Assembly (NCBI GenBank): GCA_017848115.1
Contig: JAGAKZ010000002.1
Span: 114,128-156,751 of the forward strand
DNA: 42,624 nucleotides
Reading direction: 5' to 3'
From: Oscillospiraceae bacterium
GTDB lineage: Bacteria; Bacillota; Clostridia; Oscillospirales; Ruminococcaceae
A program made the position numbers and the translations under genes. The notes under the pieces are model-generated. The model was not told the DNA's origin. It did not search any database and saw only the letters and a list, made by a program, of their open reading frames with translations. This document shows, piece after piece, positions 1-7,928 of this stretch (the stretch's first letter is position 1; every line of letters begins with the position of its first letter).

Positions 1-90
1 ACCATATATAATATTCATTCCAGGTTTCAGCGATAATCTGAAGTCTTTCAGTTTTCCGAAATTTTTTATATAGATGGTTTTTATTTTCAA
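1..90 (-). CDS. AAA-family ATPase, N-terminal fragment (RecF/SbcC/YhaN-like)
   Basis: The first 30 codons of a leftward gene that runs off the window. Translation begins MKIKTIYIKNFGKLKDF and continues to NIIYG, the usual opening of RecF/SbcC/YhaN-type SMC-like ATPases: a first beta strand, the NFGKL turn, and the strand leading into the Walker A loop, which lies just outside. The start is a TTG (complement of 88-90) preceded by GAGGTGA at 96-102, five bases away, which decides it. It is divergent from the gene at 289. Role in DNA repair or end processing is inferred from the family; which member it is cannot be told from 30 residues. Confidence 0.65.
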   Translation of the reverse strand, partial: MKIKTIYIKNFGKLKDFRLSLKPGMNIIYG

Positions 91-210
91 ATATATCACC
101 TCATAGCTGCTAAAATTAAACTCATACATATTTAATTGTATCACAAATCATTATAAAAAACAAACTTAAAATATAGAATATATTACCTTAAAATAACATT
201 TGGCGTTCGG

Positions 211-239
211 TTGATTTTTATATTGATATATGGTAAAAT
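211..239 (+). promoter_or_regulatory. Sigma-A promoter of the SseB-like gene
   Basis: TTGATT at 211-216 and TAAAAT at 234-239 with exactly 17 bases between. Transcription would start near 246, so an upstream in-frame start at 211 would lie inside the promoter; the coding region must begin at the ATG at 289. Confidence 0.75.
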
Positions 240-288
240 TAATAGGAATGCAGAAAAACTGACATTACTGATTAGGAGGGTAACGAAT

Positions 289-1239
289 ATGACAGATTCC
301 AGAAAAGAAGAACTGATTAGAACCTTTATTGAAAATGATAACAATCAGTATCTTAACGAACTTACTGTTCAGGAAATAATATTTGTTTATTTTAACATAA
401 ACAACAAATGGAAGGAAACAGACGGTTCGGATTATGAGCTTGAAAAGAAACGTACAGAGATTTTTCAGGCAATACTTATCAAAATGACTTCGGTTGAAAC
501 ACTTTATGTTGCGTATAATATAGCAACAAGATGTCCTCATATTGATGAAGAGGGAAGTGCATGGATATTTTCTGAGGAAAGTTTTGCTAGTGAGGCAAAG
601 GAGCACTATATGTCACGTTTTATAGCGCTTGACATCAAAAAAATCTCCAAAGATGAATACATAGAAGAATTTTGTGAGTTTGTAAGAAGCGGAATAAAAA
701 CAATTCTCGTTGATAACGGTCACTACAACACAAGAGTTCATGTAAGCGATCTTATGATAACAGATACTTCTGACGGAGTTATAGAACAGGAAAATCCGGG
801 CCTGAAGTTTGCTATGACCTGTTTTTTTCAGAACTGTTTCACAAAGTTCACTTTTGAACACAAGCAGGAGTTTTTGAAAGAACTCGAAGGAAATATGATG
901 AGAGAAATTGCTTCGGCTAAGTTACTTGTTCCTGTTCGCATGAAGAACAGAGAACACGTAAATGACGGTCAGACTGTAGAGATAAATACTTCTGAACCGG
1001 TAGAAATACCAACTCTTACAAACGAAAAAGAAAAGCTTAACTTTATGCCTGCATTCACAGACTGGGCAGAATTTGTAAAAGTTTATTCAAAAGATGAATG
1101 GAATGCAGTTATAATGGATTATACACAGTTTGTAAAAGCTTCAGCTAATTGTGACGGTGTGATGATAAATCCTGCCGGAATGCCGTTAAGAATTTCTGAG
1201 GAGAACGTAAAGAGAATCGAAGAATTTTTAAAAAAATAA
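289..1239 (+). CDS. SseB-family-like protein
   Basis: 316-residue cytosolic protein with no signal peptide or membrane segment. The C-terminal third resembles the SseB N-terminal domain: a strand reading AKLLVPVRM, then FMPAFTDWAEFVKVYSKD, then DGVMINPAGMPLRIS, the characteristic hydrophobic-INP-G pattern. The first 200 residues are not recognised. The ATG at 289 is chosen because AGGAGGG lies at 274-280 and the promoter is at 211-239. SseB proteins have no firmly established biochemical function (the name comes from serine sensitivity in E. coli). The gene is followed after 13 bases by a radical SAM gene, so the two are probably co-transcribed. Confidence 0.65.
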   Translation: MTDSRKEELIRTFIENDNNQYLNELTVQEIIFVYFNINNKWKETDGSDYELEKKRTEIFQAILIKMTSVETLYVAYNIATRCPHIDEEGSAWIFSEESFASEAKEHYMSRFIALDIKKISKDEYIEEFCEFVRSGIKTILVDNGHYNTRVHVSDLMITDTSDGVIEQENPGLKFAMTCFFQNCFTKFTFEHKQEFLKELEGNMMREIASAKLLVPVRMKNREHVNDGQTVEINTSEPVEIPTLTNEKEKLNFMPAFTDWAEFVKVYSKDEWNAVIMDYTQFVKASANCDGVMINPAGMPLRISEENVKRIEEFLKK

Positions 1240-1252
1240 TTATGAAAGAAGA

Positions 1253-1861
1253 ATGAAAATGGCTGATATTGTTTACACATACGAAAATAAGGTATATCTT
1301 AATCTCACAAATGAATGTCCGTGCAGATGTAAGTTCTGTATAAGAAATAACGGCGATGCAGTAGGTGAGGCAACATCACTCTGGCATAAGAAACAGCCGA
1401 CTCTCGAAGAAATAACAGAGGCTGTTGACACATTTGACTATAAGGGTGCTGATGAGGTTGTAGTATGTGGATACGGTGAACCAACTTCAGAACCTGAAAT
1501 ACTGAAAGCAGTATGCAACCATATCAAAGAAAAATTCGGCTTTAAAATAAGACTCAACACAAACGGTCTTGGAAATCTCATAAACAACAGGGATATTACA
1601 GAGGAAGTGTGTTCATGTATAGACAGTATTTCCATAAGTCTTAACGCTCCTACAGCAGAGAAGTATAATGATATAACACAGCCTAAGTTTGGAATAATAT
1701 CTTTTGAAGAAATGCTTTCTTTTGCACGTAATTGCAAGAAATATCTTGATGATGTGCGTTTTTCCGTTGTTGATGTTATTTCAAAGGAAGATATCGAGGA
1801 TTGCAGGAAACTTGCTGAATCTATGGGTATTCCGCTCAGAGTCAGAGAATATACTCCATGA
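1253..1861 (+). CDS. Small radical SAM protein, TatD-associated type
   Basis: 202 residues. The [4Fe-4S] motif CX3CX2C is seen near residues 18-25 in NECPCRCKFCIRN, followed by the GYGEPTSEPE segment typical of SAM binding and by NTNGLGNL and SISLNAPTAEKY, as in many radical SAM enzymes. Its short length and opening YTYENKVYLNLTNECP match the family annotated as TatD-associated radical SAM proteins; the reaction catalysed is not known. No TatD gene is in view. Two in-frame ATGs (1253 and 1259) are close together and the ribosome site GAAAGAAG is weak, so the exact start is uncertain. It lies 13 bases after the SseB-like gene. No clear terminator follows. Confidence 0.8.
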   Translation: MKMADIVYTYENKVYLNLTNECPCRCKFCIRNNGDAVGEATSLWHKKQPTLEEITEAVDTFDYKGADEVVVCGYGEPTSEPEILKAVCNHIKEKFGFKIRLNTNGLGNLINNRDITEEVCSCIDSISISLNAPTAEKYNDITQPKFGIISFEEMLSFARNCKKYLDDVRFSVVDVISKEDIEDCRKLAESMGIPLRVREYTP

Positions 1862-1904
1862 TAATCTTAATCAAAAATTAACTGAAAATTAACCGTTTTA
1901 ACCA

Positions 1905-1933
1905 TTTCATTTTCTAGGATTTTGTAGTACAAT
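1905..1933 (+). promoter_or_regulatory. Possible promoter of the AI-2E-type transporter
   Basis: TTTCAT at 1905-1910 and TACAAT at 1928-1933 with a 17-base spacer. A separate TATAAT at 1951-1956 has no good -35 element. Both are only moderate matches. Confidence 0.4.
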
Positions 1934-1977
1934 TGTATATGTATACGCAATATAATAAGAAAAGGAGATGTTAAAAA

Positions 1978-3264
1978 ATGAAATTTAAATTTAACACCAA
2001 ATATAATACAATTGCGTTTTATGCTGTTACAGTATTTGCAATATGCATGTTGCTTGTTCTTCTGTGTTTCAAACTTGAAACATTTATCGGCATCATGAGA
2101 AAGATATTTACAGCACTTGCTCCGGTAATATGGGGAATAATAATTGCATATCTTTTGTGGCCGCTTGTCAGAAAGATCGAAACATTTTTACAAAAGCGTG
2201 TTTTCAAGAAAAAACCCGAAAGTAAACTCAATCGTTCTTTAAGTATTCTTGTGGCATCTTTGATAACATTTGCTGCGATCATTGCTCTTATTGCTGCTGC
2301 AGCGCCTGAAATAGTGGAAAGTATTTCGGGGCTTTTCAATAATATGCCTGAGTATCTGAATTCACTCTACGATTATATACTCAATTTTATAAATAAAAAT
2401 CCTGAAATCAGTGAACCTATGCAGGAATGGTTTGAAAACCAGTTTGAGAATATTGAAAATATGTTGCTCGACTGGGTTACAAATTTAAGACCTATGTTTG
2501 AAAAGTACCTTATAATGTTAAAAGATGGCCTGTTCAGTTTTCTTATAGGTGTAAAAGACTTTTTCTTAGGTTATATAGTTTCTATTTACCTTCTTTTCAG
2601 CAAGGAGCATTTTATCGGTCAGATAAAGAAAATACTTTATGCTGTTATTCCTGATAAAGTTTATAATACTCTTATGATCAAGGGTGCTCATGCAAACAGA
2701 ATTTTCAGTGATTTTCTTATCGGAAAAGCTATAGATTCACTTATTATCGGAATGCTTTGCTTTACTATACTAGTTATTTTGGGCATTCCTAATGCGATGC
2801 TTATAAGTTTCATTGTTGGTATTACAAATATGATTCCTTTCTTCGGACCTTTTATCGGTGCTATTCCTTCGGCATTGCTTGTACTTCTTACAGCTCCGAA
2901 GAAAACTATAGTTTTTGTTGCGATTATTCTTGTTTTACAGCAGTTTGACGGAAATATACTTGGTCCGAAGATTCTTGGTAACAAGTTAAATCTTCCGACT
3001 TTCTGGATTATGTTTTCGATCTTTTTCTTCGGAAATCTTTTTGGCTTTGCAGGAATGCTTGCAGGTGTACCGATATTTGCGGTTATATATACACTTACAA
3101 AAGAATTTGTAGAAGAACGTATAAGAGTAAAAAAATTAAAATTGAAAGAAGAAGGTATCTGTCCTGCTGATTCGGACCTTAATATTGCAGATGAAGAAGT
3201 CTTTGCGGATGACGGCAAAATATTTGAAGAGGACGAGGTTTATAAAGAAGATGATACAGACTAA
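1978..3264 (+). CDS. AI-2E family transporter (YtvI/PerM type)
   Basis: 428-residue polytopic membrane protein. It opens with a hydrophobic helix, has a loop rich in charged residues after about residue 60 (RKIETFLQKRVFKKK), a long non-membrane stretch around 130-170, and a C-terminal helix bundle with the family-typical segment GITNMIPFFGPFIGAIP near residues 280-296. The last 40 residues are strongly acidic and probably cytoplasmic. AI-2E family members export or exchange diverse small solutes or ions; the substrate here is unknown and a quorum-sensing role should not be assumed. AAAGGAG at 1961-1967 supports the start. Its stop codon shares one base with the start of the next transporter. 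Confidence 0.85.
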   Translation: MKFKFNTKYNTIAFYAVTVFAICMLLVLLCFKLETFIGIMRKIFTALAPVIWGIIIAYLLWPLVRKIETFLQKRVFKKKPESKLNRSLSILVASLITFAAIIALIAAAAPEIVESISGLFNNMPEYLNSLYDYILNFINKNPEISEPMQEWFENQFENIENMLLDWVTNLRPMFEKYLIMLKDGLFSFLIGVKDFFLGYIVSIYLLFSKEHFIGQIKKILYAVIPDKVYNTLMIKGAHANRIFSDFLIGKAIDSLIIGMLCFTILVILGIPNAMLISFIVGITNMIPFFGPFIGAIPSALLVLLTAPKKTIVFVAIILVLQQFDGNILGPKILGNKLNLPTFWIMFSIFFFGNLFGFAGMLAGVPIFAVIYTLTKEFVEERIRVKKLKLKEEGICPADSDLNIADEEVFADDGKIFEEDEVYKEDDTD

Positions 3265-4208
3265 TGGATAATCTTATTTACAGTCTTAATGCGACTGTTC
3301 CTGTTTTTGCAATAATTTTTTTAGGCTGGGCGTTTAAAAAAAAGAATATTATAAATGATGAATTTGTTTCGGTCAACAATAAACTTGCTTTTAATGTACT
3401 TTTTCCGGTGTTACTTTTTAAGGACATTTCAGGTATGCGTTTGGAAGAAAGTTTTGACCTTAGGTTTTTTCTTACCTGCTTTATAATGACTGTTTCTTCA
3501 ATTGCCTTAATAACTTTGTATACATTGTTATTTGTAAAAGAAAAAAGCATGAGAGGCAGTTTTATACAGGGTTCATTCAGAAGCAGTGCCGCCATTCTTG
3601 GTGTATCCATGGCGGAAAACCTTTATGGCAGTGCCGGACTTGTTCCGGTTATGATCATAGCGGCAGTTCCTTTTTATAATTTTTATTCTGTTATAATTCT
3701 TACGCTTGGCAGCAGGCAGGAAGAAAAGAAAATCGATATGAAAAAACTTATAATAAGCATAATAAAAAATCCTATGATCGTATCGATTTTTCTTGGAATA
3801 CCATTTTCAATATTAAATATAAATTTTCCTACAGTTATAGACAAGACTATAAACAGTCTTGCTTCGATCGCCACACCGCTTGCTTTACTCATAGTCGGTG
3901 CAGGATTTGATTCATCTGACGGATTTAAAGAGAAGATGAAACCGTGTGCAATAGCTTCATTTATAAAGCTTGTGGTACAACCGGGTATATTTTTGCCGAT
4001 AGCGGTTCTGATGGGATTTCGTGAGCAGGAGCTTATAGCTATACTTATAATGCTAGGGTCGCCTTCTACGGTGAGTGGATTTATAATGGCGAAAAGCATG
4101 AAAAATGACAGTGAACTTGCTTCGGGTATAGTTGTGGTTACGACAATACTTTCAGCATTTACTATTACAGGTATGATATATATACTAAAATCATTTTCAC
4201 TGATTTAA
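3264..4208 (+). CDS. AEC family transporter (auxin efflux carrier-like permease)
   Basis: 314 residues with about ten hydrophobic helices arranged in the two-half pattern of the AEC/BASS-like fold. Recognisable points are NATVPVFAIIFLGWAFKK at the N-terminus, FIQGSFRSSAAILGVSMAEN after the loop, and the late segments PLALLIVGAG and LGSPSTVSGFIMAKSM, where the family carries conserved glycine and proline breaks. Members export small carboxylates or similar metabolites; the substrate is not predictable. The ATG overlaps the preceding stop in TAATG, indicating translational coupling with the AI-2E-type transporter. Confidence 0.85.
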   Translation: MDNLIYSLNATVPVFAIIFLGWAFKKKNIINDEFVSVNNKLAFNVLFPVLLFKDISGMRLEESFDLRFFLTCFIMTVSSIALITLYTLLFVKEKSMRGSFIQGSFRSSAAILGVSMAENLYGSAGLVPVMIIAAVPFYNFYSVIILTLGSRQEEKKIDMKKLIISIIKNPMIVSIFLGIPFSILNINFPTVIDKTINSLASIATPLALLIVGAGFDSSDGFKEKMKPCAIASFIKLVVQPGIFLPIAVLMGFREQELIAILIMLGSPSTVSGFIMAKSMKNDSELASGIVVVTTILSAFTITGMIYILKSFSLI

Positions 4209-4231
4209 TTAGTTTGGGAGGACAAATAACG

Positions 4232-4537
4232 ATGATAAGACACATTGTTATGTTTACTTTACTTGAAGAGGCAAACGGAAAAACAAAAAAAGAAAATCTT
4301 GCAGAAGCAGTTGAAAAGGCAAAAGCGCTTAAAGATAAAGTTCCGTCACTCAGAAATTATAGCGTAGTTACAAATTCTGAAAAAGCAGACAAGACTAATT
4401 ACGACATAGCTTTAATTTGTGATTTTGATGATATGAACGGACTTGATGAGTATCAGAACCACCCTGATCACAAAGCTTTTGGAGCGTTTCTTAAAAATAT
4501 AAGAGACGGCAGAGCCTGCATTGATTTTGAGATATAA
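4232..4537 (+). CDS. Dabb family (dimeric alpha-beta barrel) protein
   Basis: 101-residue protein beginning MIRHIVMFTL, the hallmark first strand of the stress-responsive A/B barrel (Dabb) family, followed by an Ala/Lys-rich helix, a strand around NYSVVTN, and YQNHPDHKAFGAFLKNI near the C-terminus, where the family has its conserved H-P-x-H pattern. Such proteins form ferredoxin-like dimers; most bacterial members are uncharacterised. The ATG at 4232 is chosen because GGGAGGA at 4216-4222 is its ribosome site. It follows the AEC permease by 23 bases and is the last gene before a strong terminator, so it probably ends the operon starting at 1978. Confidence 0.85.
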   Translation: MIRHIVMFTLLEEANGKTKKENLAEAVEKAKALKDKVPSLRNYSVVTNSEKADKTNYDIALICDFDDMNGLDEYQNHPDHKAFGAFLKNIRDGRACIDFEI

Positions 4538-4548
4538 ATAATATATAA

Positions 4549-4585
4549 CCGATGATCGCAGTTTTGTGGTCATCGGCTTTTTTTA
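4549..4585 (+). terminator. Intrinsic terminator after the Dabb gene
   Basis: Arms CCGATGATCGCA at 4549-4560 and TGTGGTCATCGG at 4565-4576 pair over 12 positions with wobble pairs and a GTTT loop, followed by a run of seven T at 4578-4584. Confidence 0.9.
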
Positions 4586-4606
4586 TAATAAATTTTGATT
4601 TTCCCA

Positions 4607-4635
4607 TTGAATATTACTTATAAATAGTGTATAAT
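4607..4635 (+). promoter_or_regulatory. Sigma-A promoter of the dockerin-CAP gene
   Basis: TTGAAT at 4607-4612 and TATAAT at 4630-4635, 17-base spacer. The start codon is about 70 bases downstream of the expected transcription start. Confidence 0.8.
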
Positions 4636-4711
4636 TATATTAATAAAGCATAATAATTTCTGGATTTTAAATGATTTTTTATGAATATTTACAGCGTTAG
4701 GGGTGGGTAAC

Positions 4712-5785
4712 ATGAAGATAAAGTTTAAGAATACAATATACAGGATAACAGGGATATTTACAGCTTTTATCATAATGATGGCTACAGTGAATATTGCAGA
4801 GGCAGACAGTGGTATATTAAAAGCTGATCTTAACGTTGATGGTGCTGTTACAGCGTCAGATCTTGTATATATGATCTATCATCTTACAGGAGTACGCAGT
4901 CTTGAAGGACAAGGTAAAGCAAACGCAGATATAAGCGGAGACAATACTGTTAATATGATAGACATGATATTGTTAAAAGAGTTTATTATAGATGAGTATA
5001 TAAAAGGTTCTGAGACAACTACACCTGCACCGCCACCGCCTTCGGAATCGGAAACAGGTATATTATCGGTTGATGGAACAGAACTTCCGCTTGGTGTTCC
5101 GGTTGATAGTATGATTAGAATTCTTGGTGAGCCGGAAGTAATGTTTGAGGAGATATATATCAGGTATACCATAACATATCATATATATGAAGAAGGCCGT
5201 GAAAATACGATCATTGCGATTTCAGATGATAATACGGTAGTGGGGTATTATACAACGGTTTCATCGTATACAAATGACAGCAAAGCAATAGTGACGGAGT
5301 ACAGGGATACATATCAGGACAATATGCTTTATGCTATACTTGCACTCTATCCTGAGTATTCGCTTAATGCTTCGATATTAAAAGACCCCTATGATTTGTC
5401 AGTGTTTAATAAAATAAATTTTTATATTATGAATGCTATCAGAAAAATAAATGGACTGCCACTTTTTATATGGTCTGCAACCGCGTCATATACTGCACAA
5501 AGTCACAGCAGAGATATGGCAGAGAAAAATTATTTTTCACATACCAGCATAGATGGCAGGACATTGGGAAAAAGATTGACATTGGCAGGAATCGGCTGGA
5601 TGAGTTGTGCGGAAAATATCAACGCAGGATATTGGAGTACTTTTGAATCAGCTGACAGCTGGTACAATTCAAGCGGTGGACATCGCAATGCTATACTTGG
5701 TTCGTATAAATTTATCGGAGTTGGTTTTGCATATGATAAAAACTCTGATTATGGAATATACGGAACGCAGGATTATTACAGTTAA
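4712..5785 (+). CDS. Secreted dockerin-CAP domain protein
   Basis: 357 residues. A signal peptide (about 1-31, ending AEA) is followed directly by a type I dockerin with two complete calcium loops, DLNVDGAVTASD (39-50) and DISGDNTVNMID (73-84). A Thr/Pro/Ser linker (TTTPAPPPPSESE) leads to a domain like the CAP-associated N-terminal module (about 112-210), then a CAP/SCP domain to the end that keeps FSHTS, CAENI and GGHRNA, the usual cavity His and Glu residues. The dockerin implies docking to a cohesin on a surface scaffoldin; CAP domains are not glycosidases and their bacterial role is poorly known. ATG at 4712 is preferred over GTG at 4703 because AGGGGTGGG at about 4699-4707 serves as ribosome site. 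Single-gene unit with its own promoter and terminator. Confidence 0.9.
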   Translation: MKIKFKNTIYRITGIFTAFIIMMATVNIAEADSGILKADLNVDGAVTASDLVYMIYHLTGVRSLEGQGKANADISGDNTVNMIDMILLKEFIIDEYIKGSETTTPAPPPPSESETGILSVDGTELPLGVPVDSMIRILGEPEVMFEEIYIRYTITYHIYEEGRENTIIAISDDNTVVGYYTTVSSYTNDSKAIVTEYRDTYQDNMLYAILALYPEYSLNASILKDPYDLSVFNKINFYIMNAIRKINGLPLFIWSATASYTAQSHSRDMAEKNYFSHTSIDGRTLGKRLTLAGIGWMSCAENINAGYWSTFESADSWYNSSGGHRNAILGSYKFIGVGFAYDKNSDYGIYGTQDYYS

Positions 5786-5790
5786 TAGCA

Positions 5791-5830
5791 AAAAGACGAC
5801 TTACCTTGATGGAAGTCGTCTTTTTTATTT
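5791..5830. terminator. Bidirectional terminator between the CAP gene and the ABC operon
   Basis: Perfect 12-bp inverted repeat AAAAGACGACTT (5791-5802) and AAGTCGTCTTTT (5813-5824) with a T tail on the plus strand and TTTTTGCTATT on the minus strand. It ends the converging transcripts from 4712 and from the ABC exporter. Confidence 0.9.
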
Positions 5831-5831
5831 A

Positions 5832-7928
5832 TTAACTAAGTTCAAAAGCTCCTGTATAGAGTCTGTAATATGTTCCTTGCTGTTCTAAAAGTTTTTCGTG
5901 ATTTCCACGTTCAATAATTCTTCCGTGATCAAGAACCATTATTACATCTGAGTTTTTGATAGTAGAAAGTCTGTGCGCTATTACAAATACTGTTCTGCCT
6001 TTCATAAGTGCGTCCATACCTTTTGAAACTATCGCTTCTGTTCGTGTATCTATAGAACTTGTAGCTTCGTCAAGGATCATTACAGGTGGATCTGCGATAG
6101 CGGCACGAGCTATTGAAATAAGCTGACGCTGACCTTGCGAAAGACCAGAACCGTCGCCTTCAAGTACAGTATTATAACCGTTTGGAAGCATTCTTATAAA
6201 GCCGTCTGCATTTACAAGTTTTGCAGCTTCAATACATTCTTCATCGGTAGCATCAAGTTTTCCGTATCTGATGTTATCCATAACAGTTCCTGTAAAGAGA
6301 TTTACTTCCTGCAATACTACACCAAGAGAATGTCGTAAATCATCTTTTTTGATTTTGTTGATATTGATACCGTCATATCTTACTTTACCGTCTGCAATAT
6401 CGTAAAATCTGTTGATAAGGTTTGTTATAGTAGTCTTTCCGGCACCGGTAGAACCTACAAGTGCTATTTTCTGACCCGGTTCAGCAAAGAGAGTGATATC
6501 GTGAAGTACGATTTTTTCATCATTGTATCCAAAATCAACATTGTCAAAAACTATATGTCCGTCAAGTTTGGTATAAGTTACACTTCCGTCTTTGTGTGGA
6601 TGTCGCCATGCCCACATACCTGTACGTGCGATACTTTCAAATATTTCTCCGTTTGGTCTTACGCCTGCATTTACAAGAGTAACATATCCTTCATCGGTTT
6701 CAGGTTGTTCATCAAGCAGTGTAAATATTCTGTCAGCACCGGCAAGAGCCATTACAACTGCGTTTATTTGCTGTGATACCTGTGCAACGTTCTGACAAAA
6801 CTGTCTTGTCATGCCTAAAAATGTTACAACTACCGAGATAGTCAATACTTTTTCGCCACCAAACAATGCATTCAATGAAGGATTTGTAACACCGCTAAGC
6901 AGGAGAGCACCACCAATAAATGCGATAAGTACATAAAGCATATTGCCTATATTGCCCATTATAGGCATAAGTATATTTGCAAATCTGTTTGCACTTGTTG
7001 CATCACTGCAGAGAGCTTCATTTATACGGTCAAAGTCACTTTTGGATTTTTCTTCATGACAAAATACTTTTACAACTTTCTGACCATGCATCATTTCTTC
7101 TATGTAACCTTCGACCTTACCAAGTGCCATTTGTTGTTTCATGAAGTATTTTGCAGAGTTTCCGCCGATAAATTTTGTAACCATTGACATAAGGAAAATG
7201 CCGAATATAACAACAAGGGTAAGCCACACACTGTAATAAAGCATAATGAACATCAGTGATGTAAGAGTCAGTGCTGCAGAGACAAAGTTAGGGAGAGATT
7301 GCGATATAAGTTGTCTGAGCGTATCTATATCATTTGTGTATGATGACATGATATCACCATGGTTATGTGTATCAAAGTATTTGATAGGAAGACTTTGCAT
7401 TTTGTTGAACATCTTTTTACGCATTTCACATAAAAAGCCTTGTGTTATCACTGCACCAAGACGGGTGTAGACAAAAGCACACAAAAGACCGACTGCGTAT
7501 ATAAGCAACATTATGATTATAGTCTTAGTGAGAGTAGGGGATATTTCAGAAAACGCTTCCTTGAACTGTGAGGTTTCAGTAAATCCGTTCTTTGCTATTA
7601 TCCCAAGGCCTTCTGATATTATGCCTGCAATTTTTTCTATGTATACAGATGGAGCAACGCTTACAAGAGCGAAGAGAATCATCGCACATATTTCGAGAAT
7701 AAGAAGACCTTTATATTCTTCAAAAAGTGTTTTTATAAGTCTTTTCATAGTGCCTTTTTTAGCTTTTGGTCTGCCACCCGGACCGCCTTTAAATCCATTT
7801 GGAGGACCGCCCGGACCACCTTTGAAACCGTTTGGGGGACCGCCCGGACCACCTTTGAAACCATTCGGGGGACCACCTTGAACAGATGTATTAGATTGAT
7901 GATTTGGATTTTGCTGAAAATCAGGCAT
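5832..7928 (-). CDS. ABC exporter half-transporter, catalytic-site subunit with Gly/Pro repeat N-terminus
   Basis: 698 residues: a Gly/Pro-rich tail (1-54), a six-helix exporter domain (about 65-400), a roughly 45-residue insert (GYVTLVNAG to DGHIVF), then the nucleotide-binding domain with Walker A GSTGAGKTT (about 489), signature LSQGQ (about 595, Gly to Gln), Walker B VMILDEATSSID with the catalytic Glu, and H-loop IAHRLST. The degenerate signature paired with intact Glu and His is the mirror image of the partner at 7921-9663, as in LmrCD/BmrCD/TM287-288 heterodimers, so both probably form one asymmetric multidrug or lipid exporter. ATG at 7928 is chosen over GTG at 7934 because AGGAGG lies eight bases ahead; it overlaps the partner's stop by 8 bp. 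Confidence 0.9.
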   Translation of the reverse strand: MPDFQQNPNHQSNTSVQGGPPNGFKGGPGGPPNGFKGGPGGPPNGFKGGPGGRPKAKKGTMKRLIKTLFEEYKGLLILEICAMILFALVSVAPSVYIEKIAGIISEGLGIIAKNGFTETSQFKEAFSEISPTLTKTIIIMLLIYAVGLLCAFVYTRLGAVITQGFLCEMRKKMFNKMQSLPIKYFDTHNHGDIMSSYTNDIDTLRQLISQSLPNFVSAALTLTSLMFIMLYYSVWLTLVVIFGIFLMSMVTKFIGGNSAKYFMKQQMALGKVEGYIEEMMHGQKVVKVFCHEEKSKSDFDRINEALCSDATSANRFANILMPIMGNIGNMLYVLIAFIGGALLLSGVTNPSLNALFGGEKVLTISVVVTFLGMTRQFCQNVAQVSQQINAVVMALAGADRIFTLLDEQPETDEGYVTLVNAGVRPNGEIFESIARTGMWAWRHPHKDGSVTYTKLDGHIVFDNVDFGYNDEKIVLHDITLFAEPGQKIALVGSTGAGKTTITNLINRFYDIADGKVRYDGININKIKKDDLRHSLGVVLQEVNLFTGTVMDNIRYGKLDATDEECIEAAKLVNADGFIRMLPNGYNTVLEGDGSGLSQGQRQLISIARAAIADPPVMILDEATSSIDTRTEAIVSKGMDALMKGRTVFVIAHRLSTIKNSDVIMVLDHGRIIERGNHEKLLEQQGTYYRLYTGAFELS
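7779..7877 (-). repeat. Three tandem 33-bp coding repeats (GGPPNGFKGGP)
   Basis: Three in-frame copies of an 11-residue unit, residues 18-50 of the ABC subunit, with a fourth partial copy GGRP before the first membrane helix. At DNA level the units are nearly identical (ccg/gcc and ttt/ttc variants), which points to recent duplication or slippage. Confidence 0.9.

Noticed and set aside
1704-1892. Small alternative-frame gene at the end of the radical SAM gene
   Set aside because: It overlaps conserved radical SAM coding sequence and has no ribosome site.
1951-1956. TATAAT as -10 for the AI-2E-type gene
   Set aside because: No acceptable -35 lies 16-18 bases upstream, and the ribosome site begins only a few bases after it.
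7779-7877. CRISPR-like array
   Set aside because: The three repeats are contiguous with no spacers and encode an in-frame Gly/Pro repeat of an ABC subunit.
7246-7881. Genes on the plus strand opposite the ABC subunit
   Set aside because: Long open frames there are complements of the conserved transmembrane domain and Gly/Pro repeats; no ribosome sites or promoters accompany them.
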